Assembly (NCBI GenBank): GCA_005502925.1
Contig: SCPD01000022.1
Location: 45,074 to 109,073, forward strand
Direction of reading: 5' to 3'
Length of the DNA stretch: 64,000 bases
Source: Rhizobiales bacterium Y(2018)
GTDB lineage: Bacteria > Pseudomonadota > Alphaproteobacteria > Rhizobiales > Aestuariivirgaceae
Within the stretch, counting starts at the first letter, position 1. Every line of letters starts with the position of its first letter. Below the pieces are notes generated by a model. It was not told the origin of the DNA. It saw only the letters and a program-made list of their open reading frames with translations, and ran no database searches. Both the position numbers and the translations under genes were made by a program. This document shows, one piece after another, positions 1 through 8,385 of the stretch.

Positions 1-60
1 TTTGGCGTGTCCAAGGGGCGCCCGCCGGCACCCAATGCAACAACAGCCAAGGAGACGAAC

Positions 61-819
61 ATGTCGAACGTCAATAGCGTGAATGAAGTGGAGGGCAAGG
101 TTGCCATCGTGACGGGCGCCGCCAGCGGCATCGGCCGTGCCATCGCGGAACTTCTCCATGCCCGCGGCGCCAAGGTGGTGGCCGAGGACATCAATCCGGA
201 AGTCGAGGCGCTGGCGAAGCCCGGCATGGTGCCCTTCGTCGCCGATGTTTCGCGCGAAGACAGCGCGGTCAGGGCCGTGGCCCTGGCGCAGGAGAGCTTC
301 GGCAAGCTCGACATATTGGTGAACAATGCCGCGCGCATCATGAACAAGCTCGTGGTCGACATGACCCGCGCCGATTGGGAGGCGATCATGTCGGTGAATG
401 TGACCGGCGCATTCCTGCATTCACGCGAGGCCATGAAGGCGATGATTCCGAACAAGTCAGGTGTGATCGTCAACATCGCCTCCTATGCCGCTTATTTCGC
501 CTTCCCGGAAATATCGGCCTATACGGCGTCCAAGGGCGCGCTGGTGCAGCTCACCCGCACCTTGGCACTCGAGGCGATCGACCACGGCATTCGCGTCAAT
601 GCCATCGGCTCAGGCGATGTGGTCACCAATATCTGGGCCGGCAGGCTGGCGAATGGACCGGAATTCCTTGCCGATCACGGCCGCAAGGCGCCGATCGGGC
701 GCGCCGCCGAAGCGCGGGAGATCGCCGAACTCGTGGCCTTCCTGGCCTCCGACCGGGCGAGCTTCATGGTCGGCGCGGTCGTCATGGCCGATGGCGGCAT
801 GAGCGTGAAGATCGGCTAG
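61..819 (+). CDS. SDR family NAD(P)-dependent oxidoreductase
   Basis: Classical short-chain dehydrogenase/reductase of 252 residues, the usual family length. The Rossmann cofactor loop TGAASGIG lies at residues 18-25, NNAA at 88-91, and the catalytic Ser141, Tyr154 and Lys158 (in YTASKG) are all present, so it should be an active soluble NAD(P)(H) oxidoreductase. The start is the ATG preceded by AAGGAGACGAAC, an ideal ribosome site; an open frame runs further upstream but has no such site. The substrate cannot be told from sequence. Its operon partners would lie left of the window. A 13-bp hairpin follows the stop. Confidence 0.93.
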   Translation: MSNVNSVNEVEGKVAIVTGAASGIGRAIAELLHARGAKVVAEDINPEVEALAKPGMVPFVADVSREDSAVRAVALAQESFGKLDILVNNAARIMNKLVVDMTRADWEAIMSVNVTGAFLHSREAMKAMIPNKSGVIVNIASYAAYFAFPEISAYTASKGALVQLTRTLALEAIDHGIRVNAIGSGDVVTNIWAGRLANGPEFLADHGRKAPIGRAAEAREIAELVAFLASDRASFMVGAVVMADGGMSVKIG

Positions 820-827
820 TGAACCAG

Positions 828-857
828 CGCCGGTAGTGGCTCCCGCCACTACCGGCG
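828..857. terminator. Perfect 13-bp hairpin between convergent genes
   Basis: Arms CGCCGGTAGTGGC and GCCACTACCGGCG enclose a TCCC loop, 9 bases after the SDR stop and 27 bases before the stop of the opposing gene. There is no T-run on either side, so it is either a weak intrinsic terminator or an RNA 3'-end stabiliser serving both convergent transcripts. Confidence 0.6.
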
Positions 858-883
858 GAAGCTGCATCAGATCCGTAATGTCA

Positions 884-2092
884 TCACTTCTCGCCTGTGG
901 CGCTTCTGTCCAGAGCCCGCGCCTCGATCCAGCCACTTACCCTGCCGGCATCCCGACGCAGCTCAGCGCGGCGAGTTTTGTCCCGCCATTTGGTGCCCTC
1001 CGCCCGACCGGGCGGCATCCTCTCGAGATGTTGCTTCATCTCGTCATAAGAGAGGAAATACGACTCTACCCGCACCTGCTTCCTGACGAGCGCTTCCTCC
1101 CAGGATCTCTCCCGCCGCAGCCGTCGGCCTTCGATCGAGGTCACGATAAATCCAGCCGGGTCGTCGCAAGTACGCACGCAGACAATGGGGCGATGCCGGG
1201 CCGCGGCCGGCCAGAATTGTCGAAAGTCATTGGCCAGAAGTCCTTGGTAATTTCCATGTGCGTTTATGTCGGTGACATGCGCCTCCATGGCGAGGATGGT
1301 TGCAATGAGTCCGTATCGGCCGCCGGCCAGGACCAGGATATCACGACACACCACGATGTCTTCGGCGCAGATCAGCGGCAGGAAACCCTCGTCATAAAGC
1401 GGATCGAAACTTGCCTCGAAGCTGTAGGCATGTCCAACTTCGCCATATGAAGTACCATCAAGCACCCACACACATTTGCTTACACCCATCATGCCGACCG
1501 TCCGCGAGAGGACGGCAAATCGGCCATCCCAATAGGCTGCCGCTTCGATTGTCTCGTAGGTACCGTGGTTAGGCAGTTTAATGCGTGATGGGCCTTGCGC
1601 CCCCGCATCCGTCAGCTCAAAGATCAGGAGCCATTTTGGCATCACGATATTGTCGAGGGCCAGCAGTCTGTCCTCTTGAATGGCAAGTGCGTCGATATCC
1701 TTTTCGCAAGGCAAGGTAAGCCAGGCCGCATTTCCGCGCGGCGGAGCTGCATCCTCGCAGGGCAAGGTCACCCAAGATGCATCGGCGTTCCAAGTGTCGG
1801 TTGCGAGCAGCGTCCTGCCGCCGGCCGCCACAAAGAGCCAGTTTCGCCAGACAACCAGATCAAAGGGACGCGATTTGGCTGGCAACGAAATCGACCAGTG
1901 CTTGCCGCTTTCGGGCTCAAAGAAATGAACCGCCGGATCTGGACGGCAAACAAAGATCAAGCACCCTTGATGCCTGATCGTTCTGGTGACCGCAGGTATG
2001 GCAAGGTCGACATGAGGTCGATAGCCGCCATCTCTTTCGACAAAACCAAAGGTTGAACTGCCCTGAGGTGCCAGAAATGCAACACGCTCCAT
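884..2092 (-). CDS. Hypothetical protein, beta-propeller-like
   Basis: A 402-residue protein I do not recognise by family. It has short strand-rich blocks with recurring W and G residues (such as DLVVWRNWLFVAAGG) and an internal echo of W-x-TLPCE about 20 residues apart, which suggests a propeller-like fold. There is no signal peptide and no membrane segment. The last 80 residues are charged and probably helical. The ATG follows GGGAGCGATTTC, a good ribosome site. It is read leftward, 95 bases downstream of the sugar-operon hydrolase, across a spacer that has its own palindromic elements, so it may be a separate transcript. Confidence 0.7.
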   Translation of the reverse strand: MERVAFLAPQGSSTFGFVERDGGYRPHVDLAIPAVTRTIRHQGCLIFVCRPDPAVHFFEPESGKHWSISLPAKSRPFDLVVWRNWLFVAAGGRTLLATDTWNADASWVTLPCEDAAPPRGNAAWLTLPCEKDIDALAIQEDRLLALDNIVMPKWLLIFELTDAGAQGPSRIKLPNHGTYETIEAAAYWDGRFAVLSRTVGMMGVSKCVWVLDGTSYGEVGHAYSFEASFDPLYDEGFLPLICAEDIVVCRDILVLAGGRYGLIATILAMEAHVTDINAHGNYQGLLANDFRQFWPAAARHRPIVCVRTCDDPAGFIVTSIEGRRLRRERSWEEALVRKQVRVESYFLSYDEMKQHLERMPPGRAEGTKWRDKTRRAELRRDAGRVSGWIEARALDRSATGEK

Positions 2093-2140
2093 GAAATCGC
2101 TCCCTTTCCAGTCGAGCGATTCATAATTGCCAAAACGGGC

Positions 2141-2160
2141 ATTGCAATAGGAATTGCAAT
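2141..2160. promoter_or_regulatory. Two palindromic octamers ATTGCAAT, possible operator
   Basis: ATTGCAAT is its own reverse complement and occurs twice (2141-2148 and 2153-2160) with a 4-bp spacer. The octamers sit 49-68 bases upstream of the start of the leftward hypothetical gene in an AT-rich spacer. The 12-bp centre-to-centre spacing puts the octamers about one helical turn apart, suiting a dimeric regulator. The binding protein is unknown. Confidence 0.35.
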
Positions 2161-2187
2161 CTTAAATTGATGTTACGACAAATTGTT

Positions 2188-3324
2188 TTACCGCCGGAAC
2201 GCCTTGAGCCGGTCGATGCGCCGCTTCCCCTCAGCCGTCTCGCGCATGTCGAGAAAATCGGTGAAGGTGAAGACGCAGAGCCCGTCCGCCTCGCTTTTTT
2301 CGAGGCCGTCGACCATGGAAATGAACTCGTCGGTGGAGAGGTCCGTGGCGCGGCCACGGTTCGCATGCATGCCGTTCAGATAAAGCGCGCTGCCCTGGAT
2401 GGTCGAGACCGTGGTCAATCCGCTGCGCCGTTTGACGTCATTGGCGATCTCGGCCGGCCATGTCGGCGGCCGCCTGAGGATCTGATGATAGGCCATGACC
2501 TCGAAGACATCGGCCACCTCTTTCAGCCGCGCCGGGCTCTGGCCGAAGACTTCTTCGACCACATTGTTGAAATCGGACAGGAAAAAGGGCAGCGTGTTGA
2601 TGGCGATCTTGACGTCGGGCTTGATCGTCCGGAGTGCATCGCGGATGCGCCCGACTGCCGCGACCGTGACACCGCATTTCCAGTCGCGCCACGCGGCCTT
2701 GTGGTCTTTGACGATGAGCGCCGCCGCCGCGATCGGATCGTTGAGCGGCACATCGATGCCCGTCCCCGCGCGGAACCGCGCCAGCGTGCCTGAGCCGTAG
2801 CAATAATCCGGCATTTCGGCGCGCTTCACATCGGGAAGCCAGATCTCCCAGAAACCCGGCCAGCGGATAAAGCCCAGATGCACGCCGTCCGGCTCGAGAA
2901 TCCGTGTCGCATTTTCGAGCAACGCCAGCTTGTGGTCGATATTGGGCTTCCGGTCGGGCGGCAGGCCGATATACCAGTCGGTCTTGCCTTCGCGTTTGCC
3001 GAACTGGTCGATCGGCAGGAGATCCTGGTGGGCCGCGATGAAGTTCGGGTCGAAGCCGATATTGATGCTGGCGAAATAGGAAATGCCGCGTGCTTTCAGC
3101 GCATCGCGGAAGGCGCGGTCGTTCAGCGTCGCGAAACGCGCTTTTTCTTCCGCCGTCACCTCGCTTTCGATCGCGGTGTCCTGCATCGGCAGGATCTTGC
3201 TCTGCGCCATGACATAGGTGACGCCCATGGCGCTGAGGATGTCGGCGGCTTGCTCCGGCTCGAGCCGATGGCGCAGATACCAGACATTGTCATAGATCTT
3301 CATTCCGACGCGCGGATCAAACAT
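2188..3324 (-). CDS. Putative TIM-barrel glycoside-hydrolase-like protein
   Basis: A 378-residue cytoplasmic protein with no signal peptide. Its alternating strand/helix pattern (YFASINIGFDP, GVHLGFIRWPGFWEIW, VKIAINTLPFF, VFEVMAYHQIL, GLCVFTFTDF) resembles a (beta/alpha)8 barrel of the kind found in glycoside hydrolases and their relatives. I cannot assign a family or point to catalytic acids with confidence. It is the last gene of the leftward sugar ABC operon, so action on an imported sugar or glycoside is a reasonable inference. I chose the ATG at 3324, preceded by GAAGGTCTCGAGTCC; a GTG at 3423 is open in the same frame but lacks a ribosome site and would include a strong hairpin. Confidence 0.6.
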   Translation of the reverse strand: MFDPRVGMKIYDNVWYLRHRLEPEQAADILSAMGVTYVMAQSKILPMQDTAIESEVTAEEKARFATLNDRAFRDALKARGISYFASINIGFDPNFIAAHQDLLPIDQFGKREGKTDWYIGLPPDRKPNIDHKLALLENATRILEPDGVHLGFIRWPGFWEIWLPDVKRAEMPDYCYGSGTLARFRAGTGIDVPLNDPIAAAALIVKDHKAAWRDWKCGVTVAAVGRIRDALRTIKPDVKIAINTLPFFLSDFNNVVEEVFGQSPARLKEVADVFEVMAYHQILRRPPTWPAEIANDVKRRSGLTTVSTIQGSALYLNGMHANRGRATDLSTDEFISMVDGLEKSEADGLCVFTFTDFLDMRETAEGKRRIDRLKAFRR

Positions 3325-3356
3325 GGACTCGAGACCTTCAGAAAACGAGGAAATAT

Positions 3357-3380
3357 GCCGGCCGGGATGAACCGGCCGGC
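3357..3380. other. Intercistronic 9-bp hairpin after the binding-protein gene
   Basis: Perfect arms GCCGGCCGG and CCGGCCGGC enclose a 6-base loop, between the stop of the sugar-binding protein gene and the ATG of the next gene. Stem-loops in this position commonly protect the upstream mRNA and lower downstream expression in ABC operons. That role is inferred here. Confidence 0.55.
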
Positions 3381-3452
3381 CGTCGCGCGGGAGGCCCGGC
3401 GGAGATGTACCCCCACTCTCCACCAGGCGTCGCGCGACTTATTTGAGTTATT

Positions 3453-4409
3453 TCACCACTCGCCCTTGAACTCATTCACATTGGCGGAAGTGATTTTCGG
3501 CATCGGGATGATGTTGCGCTTTTCGGCGAGCTTCTCGCCCTTGGCGAGCTTCACCGCGAAATCGAGCGCCTGCTTGGCGTCGGTCGTCGGCGACTGGTCC
3601 ATCGTGCCATACATCAGCCCGTCGCGGATCGCCTTCAGCCCGTTGATCGTGCCGCCGGTGCCGACGACCTTGATGTCGCCACGGCCGGCCGCCTTGAAGA
3701 CCTCGGCCGCCGCCGCGCCCGTATTGTCGTCCTGCGCGAAGACGCCCTTGAGCTGGTCGCCATGCGCGGTGAGGAAGGCCTGCGCCACGTCCTTCGCCTT
3801 GACCGGATTCCAGTCGGCCGTCTGCGAGCCGATGATGGTGATCTTGGAATTGAGCTTGGCGAGACCGTCCTTCAGGCCTTGCGTGCGCAACAACGTGGTG
3901 CTCTGGCCGGGCGAGCCTTCGATGATGGCGATGGCGCCTTCACCTTTCAGCGCGTCGTTCAAAAGCTCCGCCGCGATCACGCCTTGCACATAATCATCGG
4001 GACCCGAATAGCCGGCGAGCAGCTTCTGGCCTGCTTCCGACGGCTCGTTCGACACGGCAAGGATCGGGATGCCGGCATCGGCCGCTTTTTTCAGCGCCGG
4101 AACCACCGCATTGCCGTCGAGCGAGGTGACGAGCAGCACATTCACTTTGCGGTTGACGAGCGTCGCGATATCGCTGCTCTGCTTGGCGATGTCGCCATCG
4201 GCGCTGAGCGTCACCACTTCGACGCCCTCCATGCCCTTGCCCGCGGCTTCGAGGGCATTGGTCACGGCGGCGATGTAAGGCCAGCCGAGATTGGGCTGCG
4301 AATGGCCGATTACGATCTTCTCCGCCGCGGCGGCATAGGACGTGGCGGCCATGAAGGAAGCGAAGGCCGCGACCGCGACCCGTCTTGAGATTTTCAAACT
4401 GACTGACAT
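3453..4409 (-). CDS. Sugar ABC transporter, periplasmic binding protein (RbsB type)
   Basis: A 318-residue protein with a Sec signal peptide (basic SVSLKISRRVAVAAF, then a hydrophobic stretch ending near SYAAAAE). The mature part begins EKIVIGHSQPNLGWPY, typical of ribose/fructose-class (CUT2) binding proteins, with the PBP1 motif FAQDDNTGAAA near the middle. It binds a sugar in the periplasm and feeds the two permeases encoded upstream. The ATG at 4409 has GAGAGGAAAGATTC in front; an in-frame ATG seven codons earlier lacks a site. A TTCG-loop hairpin (4440-4455) lies in the 66-bp spacer before it. Confidence 0.93.
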   Translation of the reverse strand: MSVSLKISRRVAVAAFASFMAATSYAAAAEKIVIGHSQPNLGWPYIAAVTNALEAAGKGMEGVEVVTLSADGDIAKQSSDIATLVNRKVNVLLVTSLDGNAVVPALKKAADAGIPILAVSNEPSEAGQKLLAGYSGPDDYVQGVIAAELLNDALKGEGAIAIIEGSPGQSTTLLRTQGLKDGLAKLNSKITIIGSQTADWNPVKAKDVAQAFLTAHGDQLKGVFAQDDNTGAAAAEVFKAAGRGDIKVVGTGGTINGLKAIRDGLMYGTMDQSPTTDAKQALDFAVKLAKGEKLAEKRNIIPMPKITSANVNEFKGEW

Positions 4410-4475
4410 GAATCTTTCCTCTCCAAACAAGTTTACACTGGCCGGTTCGCCGGCCGCGGCGGCTTCTTTTCTTTC

Positions 4476-5405
4476 TCAACGCGGCCGCGCGCGCTGCAGC
4501 AGGCCTTCCACCACGACCAGGGCGAACAGCAGCCCGCCGATGGTCATGCGTTGGTAGTAGGAAGGCACACCAAGAAGGTTCATGACGTTGATGAGACAGC
4601 CGACGAAGAGAAGGCCGCACAAAGCGCCCATGATCGAGCCCTCGCCGCCGCGCAACGAGGCGCCACCGATGAGAGCGGCGGCCGCGGCGGTGAGCGGGGT
4701 CATCTCGCCGACGATCGGCGATCCGGTGCCGAGCCGAGCCGCGAGCAGCAGGCCGGCAAAGGCCGCGAGCGCGCCGCTTAGCATGTAGCATTCGATCTTG
4801 AGACGGTTGACCTTGAGCCCGGTCATCTGCGCGGCGCGCTCATCGGCGCCCACCGCATAAGCATGCCGGCCCCAGGGCCGGTGATAGAGCAGCACATGGG
4901 CGGCGAGCATGACGACGATCATGATGAGGAAGGCGTAAGGCAAGGGATCGCCTTGGCCGAGCGCCAAGAAGGTATCGTCGAGGCCGACGACGGGGCGCGT
5001 GTCGGTGTAAGCGAGCGTGGCGCCGCGCACCATCACCATCATGGCGAGCGTGGCGATGAAGGGATTGATGCGGAGCCGGGTGACGAGCGTGCCGCTCAAG
5101 AAGCCGGAGATGCCGCCCGCGATCAGAGCGCCCAATGCGGCCGGCACGATACCGAAAGGCAACAGCACCACCGCGGTGACGCCGCCCATCGCCATCACCG
5201 CACCGACCGAGAGATCGAAGCCACCGGCGATCATCACGATGGTCATGCCGGCGACGATGAGGCCGTCTGTCGAGATCGATTCGGCGAGCGTGCGCAGATT
5301 GCCGAGCGACCAGAAGCCGTCGACAAACGTGGCGAGCAGCAGAAGCGGAATGAGCGGCGGCTTGACGAACAGCCGGAGCGTCAGCGGAGAGAGCGTGACC
5401 TGCAT
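4476..5405 (-). CDS. Sugar ABC transporter permease (RbsC type), second
   Basis: A 309-residue integral membrane protein with eight or so hydrophobic segments and the CUT2 permease signatures GGFDLSVGAVMAMGG and GGASLRGGEGS. It forms half of the inner-membrane channel of the sugar importer. It starts two bases after the stop of the preceding permease gene (5408-6355), so translation is likely coupled. The two permeases differ in sequence and probably form a heterodimer, as in some rhizobial CUT2 systems. Confidence 0.92.
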   Translation of the reverse strand: MQVTLSPLTLRLFVKPPLIPLLLLATFVDGFWSLGNLRTLAESISTDGLIVAGMTIVMIAGGFDLSVGAVMAMGGVTAVVLLPFGIVPAALGALIAGGISGFLSGTLVTRLRINPFIATLAMMVMVRGATLAYTDTRPVVGLDDTFLALGQGDPLPYAFLIMIVVMLAAHVLLYHRPWGRHAYAVGADERAAQMTGLKVNRLKIECYMLSGALAAFAGLLLAARLGTGSPIVGEMTPLTAAAAALIGGASLRGGEGSIMGALCGLLFVGCLINVMNLLGVPSYYQRMTIGGLLFALVVVEGLLQRARPR

Positions 5406-5407
5406 GA

Positions 5408-6355
5408 TCAGCTCCGCGCCCTTTGCCAGGAATAGAAGGCGACGGCGGCGGTGAGCACGACGCCCTGGACCAGGAGCTGCACCGGATATTGGTAGTTGAG
5501 GATGGTCATCACATTGGTGATGACGGCGATGACCCAGATGGCGGCGGCGGTGTCGGCGGGCCGGCCGACGCCGCCGGTGAGACTGGTGCCGCCGAGTACG
5601 GCGGCGGTCAGCGCCGGGAATTCATAGCCGCGGATGGCGGTCGGATCGAGATTGCCGACGAGCGAGGCGATGAGGACGCCGGCAAGTGCCGCCAGCATGC
5701 CCGATATCACATAGGTGGCGATGCCGGTGCGCACCACCTTGACGCCGGCGCGCCGCGCCGCCTCGATGTCGCCGCCCAGTGCATAGACATGGCGGCCGAA
5801 GACGGTGCTGCTCATCATGACGGAGAGCGCAATGACAAGACCGAGGAAGATGTAGACCGAATAGGGAATGCCGAGGAGCCGCGCCCGCGACAGCGAAACG
5901 AAGATCTCGCTCATATTGTCGGCGCGCACATGCTGGCCCGAGACGAGCGCCAGCACCGCGCCGATGACCAGGAACTGCATGCCGATGGTGGCGACGATGG
6001 AATTGGCGCCGGCGCGATAGACGGCGAGCCCGTTGACGAGGCCGATCATGCCGCCGAGGGCGACCGGCAGCAGGATGGCGAGAGCCGTGCTGGTACCATC
6101 GGCCGGATTGAGCAGCAGCGCCATGACCGCGGCCATCATCACCGTGGCGCCGGTCGACAGATCGAACTGCCCCCCGATGAGCACGATGGTCATGCCGAGC
6201 GCCACGATGCCGGTGATGACGCCCTGCTGCAGCACCGCGGCGATATTGGCCGGCGACAGGAACGGCCCCGACAGCAGCGACGCGCCGATTACCAGAACCA
6301 GCAGCACCGGCCAGATCGGTGTGACGAAGCGCCATGGGGTGGACGCGGCCGTCAT
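5408..6355 (-). CDS. Sugar ABC transporter permease (RbsC type), first
   Basis: A 315-residue multi-spanning membrane protein of the CUT2 permease family: hydrophobic N-terminus, the motif GGQFDLSTGATVMM near residue 60, and GGTSLTGGVGRP near residue 260. It overlaps the end of the ATPase gene by four bases (ATGA), indicating translational coupling. It should pair with the neighbouring permease in one transporter. The specific sugar is not deducible. Confidence 0.92.
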   Translation of the reverse strand: MTAASTPWRFVTPIWPVLLVLVIGASLLSGPFLSPANIAAVLQQGVITGIVALGMTIVLIGGQFDLSTGATVMMAAVMALLLNPADGTSTALAILLPVALGGMIGLVNGLAVYRAGANSIVATIGMQFLVIGAVLALVSGQHVRADNMSEIFVSLSRARLLGIPYSVYIFLGLVIALSVMMSSTVFGRHVYALGGDIEAARRAGVKVVRTGIATYVISGMLAALAGVLIASLVGNLDPTAIRGYEFPALTAAVLGGTSLTGGVGRPADTAAAIWVIAVITNVMTILNYQYPVQLLVQGVVLTAAVAFYSWQRARS

Positions 6356-7113
6356 TTCACGGCGCCGTTGGCGTCGAGCTTGCGGCCGCGGATGATCATG
6401 TCCACGACCTCGTCTTCATTCGTGTCCTTGGCGGTGAGCGCGCCGACGAGCTCGCCATTCTTGAGGACGACGATGCGGTCGGCGAGGCGCAGCACGTCGC
6501 GCACATCGTGGCTGATCAGCAGGATGCCGATGCCTTGGGCACGCAACCGTTTGATGAGCTCGCCGACCTGCGCGGTCTCATGCGGTCCAAGCGCCGCAGT
6601 CGGCTCATCCATGATCAGGAGCTGCACCTGGAAATGAATGGCGCGCGCAATGGCGATCGCCTGGCGCTGGCCGCCCGACATCTGGCGCACCGGGCGCTCG
6701 ATATCGGTGAAATTGGGATTGAGGTCGGCAAGTGCCTTCTTCGCTTCCTCGGCCATCTTTTTCTTGTCGAGGAAGCCGAAGCGGGTGCGCAGCTCGCGGC
6801 CCAGGAAGAAGTTGGCGGGCGCGTCGAGATTATCGGCGAGCGCCAGCGTCTGATAGATCGTCTCGATGGCGTAGAGGCGGGCATCGGACGGCGACGTGAA
6901 AGCAACCGGCTTGCCGCCGACACGGATTTCGCCCGAGGACGGCGGGAAGACGCCGGAGAGGATCTGCGCCAGCACCGACTTGCCGGCGCCATTATGGCCG
7001 ACCAGCGCCACGACCTCGCCGGGCCGGACTGAAAGATCGACGCCCTTCAGCGCGCGGACGCCGCCGAATTGCTTCGTGATGCCGACAAGATCGACCAAGG
7101 CGCCGTCAGTCAT
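6352..7113 (-). CDS. Sugar ABC transporter ATP-binding protein
   Basis: A single-domain ATPase of 253 residues with Walker A GHNGAGKS (about 38-45), signature SGGQRQ (about 146-151), Walker B LLIMDEPTAAL (about 165-175) and the switch His in LLISHDVRDV. Ribose-type RbsA proteins are usually double-length (about 500 residues); this half-length form matches the FrcA-like subgroup seen in rhizobial fructose-type systems. It is the first gene of the leftward operon and is divergent from the ROK regulator. Confidence 0.92.
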   Translation of the reverse strand: MTDGALVDLVGITKQFGGVRALKGVDLSVRPGEVVALVGHNGAGKSVLAQILSGVFPPSSGEIRVGGKPVAFTSPSDARLYAIETIYQTLALADNLDAPANFFLGRELRTRFGFLDKKKMAEEAKKALADLNPNFTDIERPVRQMSGGQRQAIAIARAIHFQVQLLIMDEPTAALGPHETAQVGELIKRLRAQGIGILLISHDVRDVLRLADRIVVLKNGELVGALTAKDTNEDEVVDMIIRGRKLDANGAVK

Positions 7114-7180
7114 GATGTCCCTTTCCGGCCCCGAGACTAAGAAAAGCCTGTACGCGAGTCAATAAATCAATTTCATTGTT

Positions 7181-7197
7181 TTACTTTAATAAGGTAA
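7181..7197. promoter_or_regulatory. Near-perfect 17-bp palindrome, candidate ROK operator
   Basis: TTACTTTAATAAGGTAA reads as an inverted repeat with only one mismatched pair. It lies in the AT-rich 94-bp region between the divergent sugar operon and the ROK gene and overlaps the ROK ribosome site (AAGG). Binding here could control both directions. This is inference from position and symmetry. Confidence 0.5.
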
Positions 7198-7207
7198 GCT
7201 TTTGATC

Positions 7208-8377
7208 ATGCTCGATGGAAATGCGTCGCCCCGTTCCGGCCTGTCCGCCAATTCCGCCAGCCGGGTCCGCCATCACAACCGGCGGGTCCTGCTCCATGCG
7301 CTGCGCCTGCAGGGCAGCCTGTCGCGTGCCGAGCTGGCGCGGGCGACGGGCCTGACCCCGCAGGCCATCGCCAATATCGTCGAGGACCTGATCGGCGCCG
7401 GGCTGGTGCGCGAGGCCGGACGGCGCAAGGCCAAGCGCGGCCAGCCGCCGATCGAGATCGAGATCGCCAAGGATGGCGGCTATGCGCTCGGCATCCGCAT
7501 CGACACGACGCATTATCATGCCGTCGCCGCCGACCTCGCCGGTGACATCATCGAGACCCGCGAAGGCTCCGCGCCGGCCGATGGCGAATGGCTCGATTTC
7601 CTGAGCCGCATCTATTCGGATTTCGCCCAGCGTTTCGGCGCCGAGCGCTGTCTGGGCCTGGGGCTGGTAACGCCCGGCCCCTTCGACACGTCCTGGCCGG
7701 GCGTGCCGACACCGGGCGCCGTCTCTGCCTTGCAAAGCCGCGCCATCGCCGAGCAGCTCGCCGAGAAGACCGGCAGCGACGTGCTGCTCGAGAATGACGC
7801 GACCGCCGCCGCTTTGGGCGAGAAGCTCTATGGCGAGGCACGCAATCTCAACGATTTTTTCTATGTCTTCATCGGTGAAGGCGTCGGCGGCGGCATCGTC
7901 ATCAGGGCCGAGCCCTATCGCGGCAATCGCGGCAATGCCGGCGAATTCGGCCATGCCATCATCGATCCCCACGGACCTCAATGTTATTGCGGCAATCGCG
8001 GTTGCCTCGGCCAATATCTCTCCCTGAGCGCCATGCGGCGCGACCTCGCTGACGCAGAGGCGCGGGGCGAAAACGCCGACGCCGCTTTGGAGGCCTGGAT
8101 CGCGCGCGCCGGCGAAGCCCTCTCTCTGGGACTGACCACCGTCGAAAATCTCTTCGACCCCGAGACGATCATCATCGGCGGCGCCGCCCCGCCCGCTCTG
8201 CTCGAAAGGCTTGTCGCCAATTTGCGAAGCCTCAGACCGTCGGTCCGCCAGGATTTCGGCGCCGACCGCTTGCGCCTCTCGACGCTCGGCGAGCGCAGCG
8301 CTGCGCTTGGCGCCTCGGCGCTGCCAATCCTGGCGGCAACGACCTCAGGCCCCGCGAACGAAGCTCAAAGAGTCTGA
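7208..8377 (+). CDS. ROK family transcriptional regulator
   Basis: A 389-residue regulator. The N-terminal winged helix-turn-helix (LSRAELARATGLTPQAIANIVEDLIGAG in two halves, residues about 35-62) is followed by a ROK sugar-kinase-like domain with an ATP/sugar motif (LLENDATAAALGE), GEGVGGGIV, the glucose-type His in GEFGHAIIDPHG and the zinc-site cysteines CYCGNRGCLG. It most likely represses the divergent sugar ABC operon until its sugar ligand binds. The ATG at 7208 follows AAGGTAAG; a TTG two codons earlier is less likely. Confidence 0.92.
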   Translation: MLDGNASPRSGLSANSASRVRHHNRRVLLHALRLQGSLSRAELARATGLTPQAIANIVEDLIGAGLVREAGRRKAKRGQPPIEIEIAKDGGYALGIRIDTTHYHAVAADLAGDIIETREGSAPADGEWLDFLSRIYSDFAQRFGAERCLGLGLVTPGPFDTSWPGVPTPGAVSALQSRAIAEQLAEKTGSDVLLENDATAAALGEKLYGEARNLNDFFYVFIGEGVGGGIVIRAEPYRGNRGNAGEFGHAIIDPHGPQCYCGNRGCLGQYLSLSAMRRDLADAEARGENADAALEAWIARAGEALSLGLTTVENLFDPETIIIGGAAPPALLERLVANLRSLRPSVRQDFGADRLRLSTLGERSAALGASALPILAATTSGPANEAQRV

Positions 8378-8385
8378 GACGAGAC

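Noticed and set aside
836..1450. 204-residue plus-strand frame beyond the SDR gene
   Set aside because: It begins inside the 13-bp hairpin and runs antisense to the propeller-like gene that has a proper ribosome site.
3324..3423. GTG at 3423 as the start of the barrel-protein gene
   Set aside because: No ribosome site, Gly/Pro/Arg-rich unlikely N-terminus, and the extension contains a strong intercistronic hairpin.
5423..6637. 404-residue open frame on the plus strand opposite the sugar permease and ATPase genes
   Set aside because: Asp/Gly/His-rich shadow of the permease codons; no known motif and it crosses two genuine, coupled genes.
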